From an uncultured Eubacteriales bacterium (GTDB taxonomy: Bacteria > Bacillota > Clostridia > Christensenellales > Aristaeellaceae), in the NCBI GenBank assembly GCA_900553315.1, contig USCW01000096.1, positions 1 to 6,424 of the forward strand: a stretch of 6,424 bases of DNA, written 5' to 3'. This document shows, one piece after another, positions 6,415-6,424 of the stretch. Position numbers and translations under genes: made by a program. The notes beneath the pieces are model-generated. The model searched no databases. It was not told where the DNA came from and was given only the letters and a program-made list of their open reading frames with translations. Numbering within the stretch: position 1 is the first letter of the stretch; every line of letters starts with the position of its first letter.

Positions 6415-6424
6415 TCTGGGGGAG
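6415..6424. repeat. Possible start of a third repeat copy, cut by the window end
   Basis: TCTGGGGGAG matches bases 8-18 of the window (TCTGGGGGGAG), the left edge of copy 1, with one G fewer. Only ten bases are visible, so the match could be due to G-rich composition. Confidence 0.3.

Noticed and set aside
1..6424. CRISPR array, tRNA, rRNA or transposase gene
   Set aside because: No regularly spaced direct repeats, cloverleaf-type sequence, ribosomal RNA core or transposase-like protein was seen on either strand.

Overview
The window reads as ordinary chromosomal DNA from a GC-rich member of the Firmicutes, probably class Clostridia and perhaps an Oscillospirales-type gut anaerobe. The taxon is inferred from three things: a sigma factor paired with a DUF4179-like membrane protein, Shine-Dalgarno sequences close to the Gram-positive consensus, and an oxygen-sensitive type of CoA-dehydratase/activase system. 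All four genes lie on the + strand.

Layout. Bases 9-65 hold a G/C-rich, nearly perfect inverted repeat with a conserved tail. Next comes a leader with a possible ECF-type promoter, then a two-gene operon. The first gene (194-673) encodes a 159-aa ECF-like sigma factor. The second (670-1935) encodes a 421-aa single-pass membrane protein, probably its anti-sigma partner. The two genes overlap by 4 bases (ATGA). A strong intrinsic terminator at 1965-2013 closes this operon. Within the next 170 bases there is a plausible vegetative promoter and two consecutive hairpins that would lie at the 5' end of the transcript.

The second operon has two genes. The first (2181-5120, 979 aa) has two tandem ASKHA-type activase modules of the BcrAD/BadFG (HgdC-like) kind, a four-cysteine segment and a DUF2229-type region. 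The second (5110-6363, 417 aa) matches the HgdB/dehydratase-like C-terminal part of the long (~1,400 aa) fused proteins of this family. The genes overlap by 11 bases, and the second has a near-ideal Shine-Dalgarno inside the first, so translation is probably coupled. Together they should form an ATP-driven, iron-sulfur electron-transfer system acting on an unknown substrate.

The last gene runs into a second copy of the G/C-rich palindrome (6339-6382), which supplies its last codons and its stop codon. The two palindromes differ in sequence but keep their pairing, and they share the same downstream tail. The final ten bases look like the start of a third copy. This repeat family, the two-hairpin leader and the splitting of a usually fused protein are the points most worth following. 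I see no convincing wholly new system: the protein families are known, although the substrate of this one is not established.
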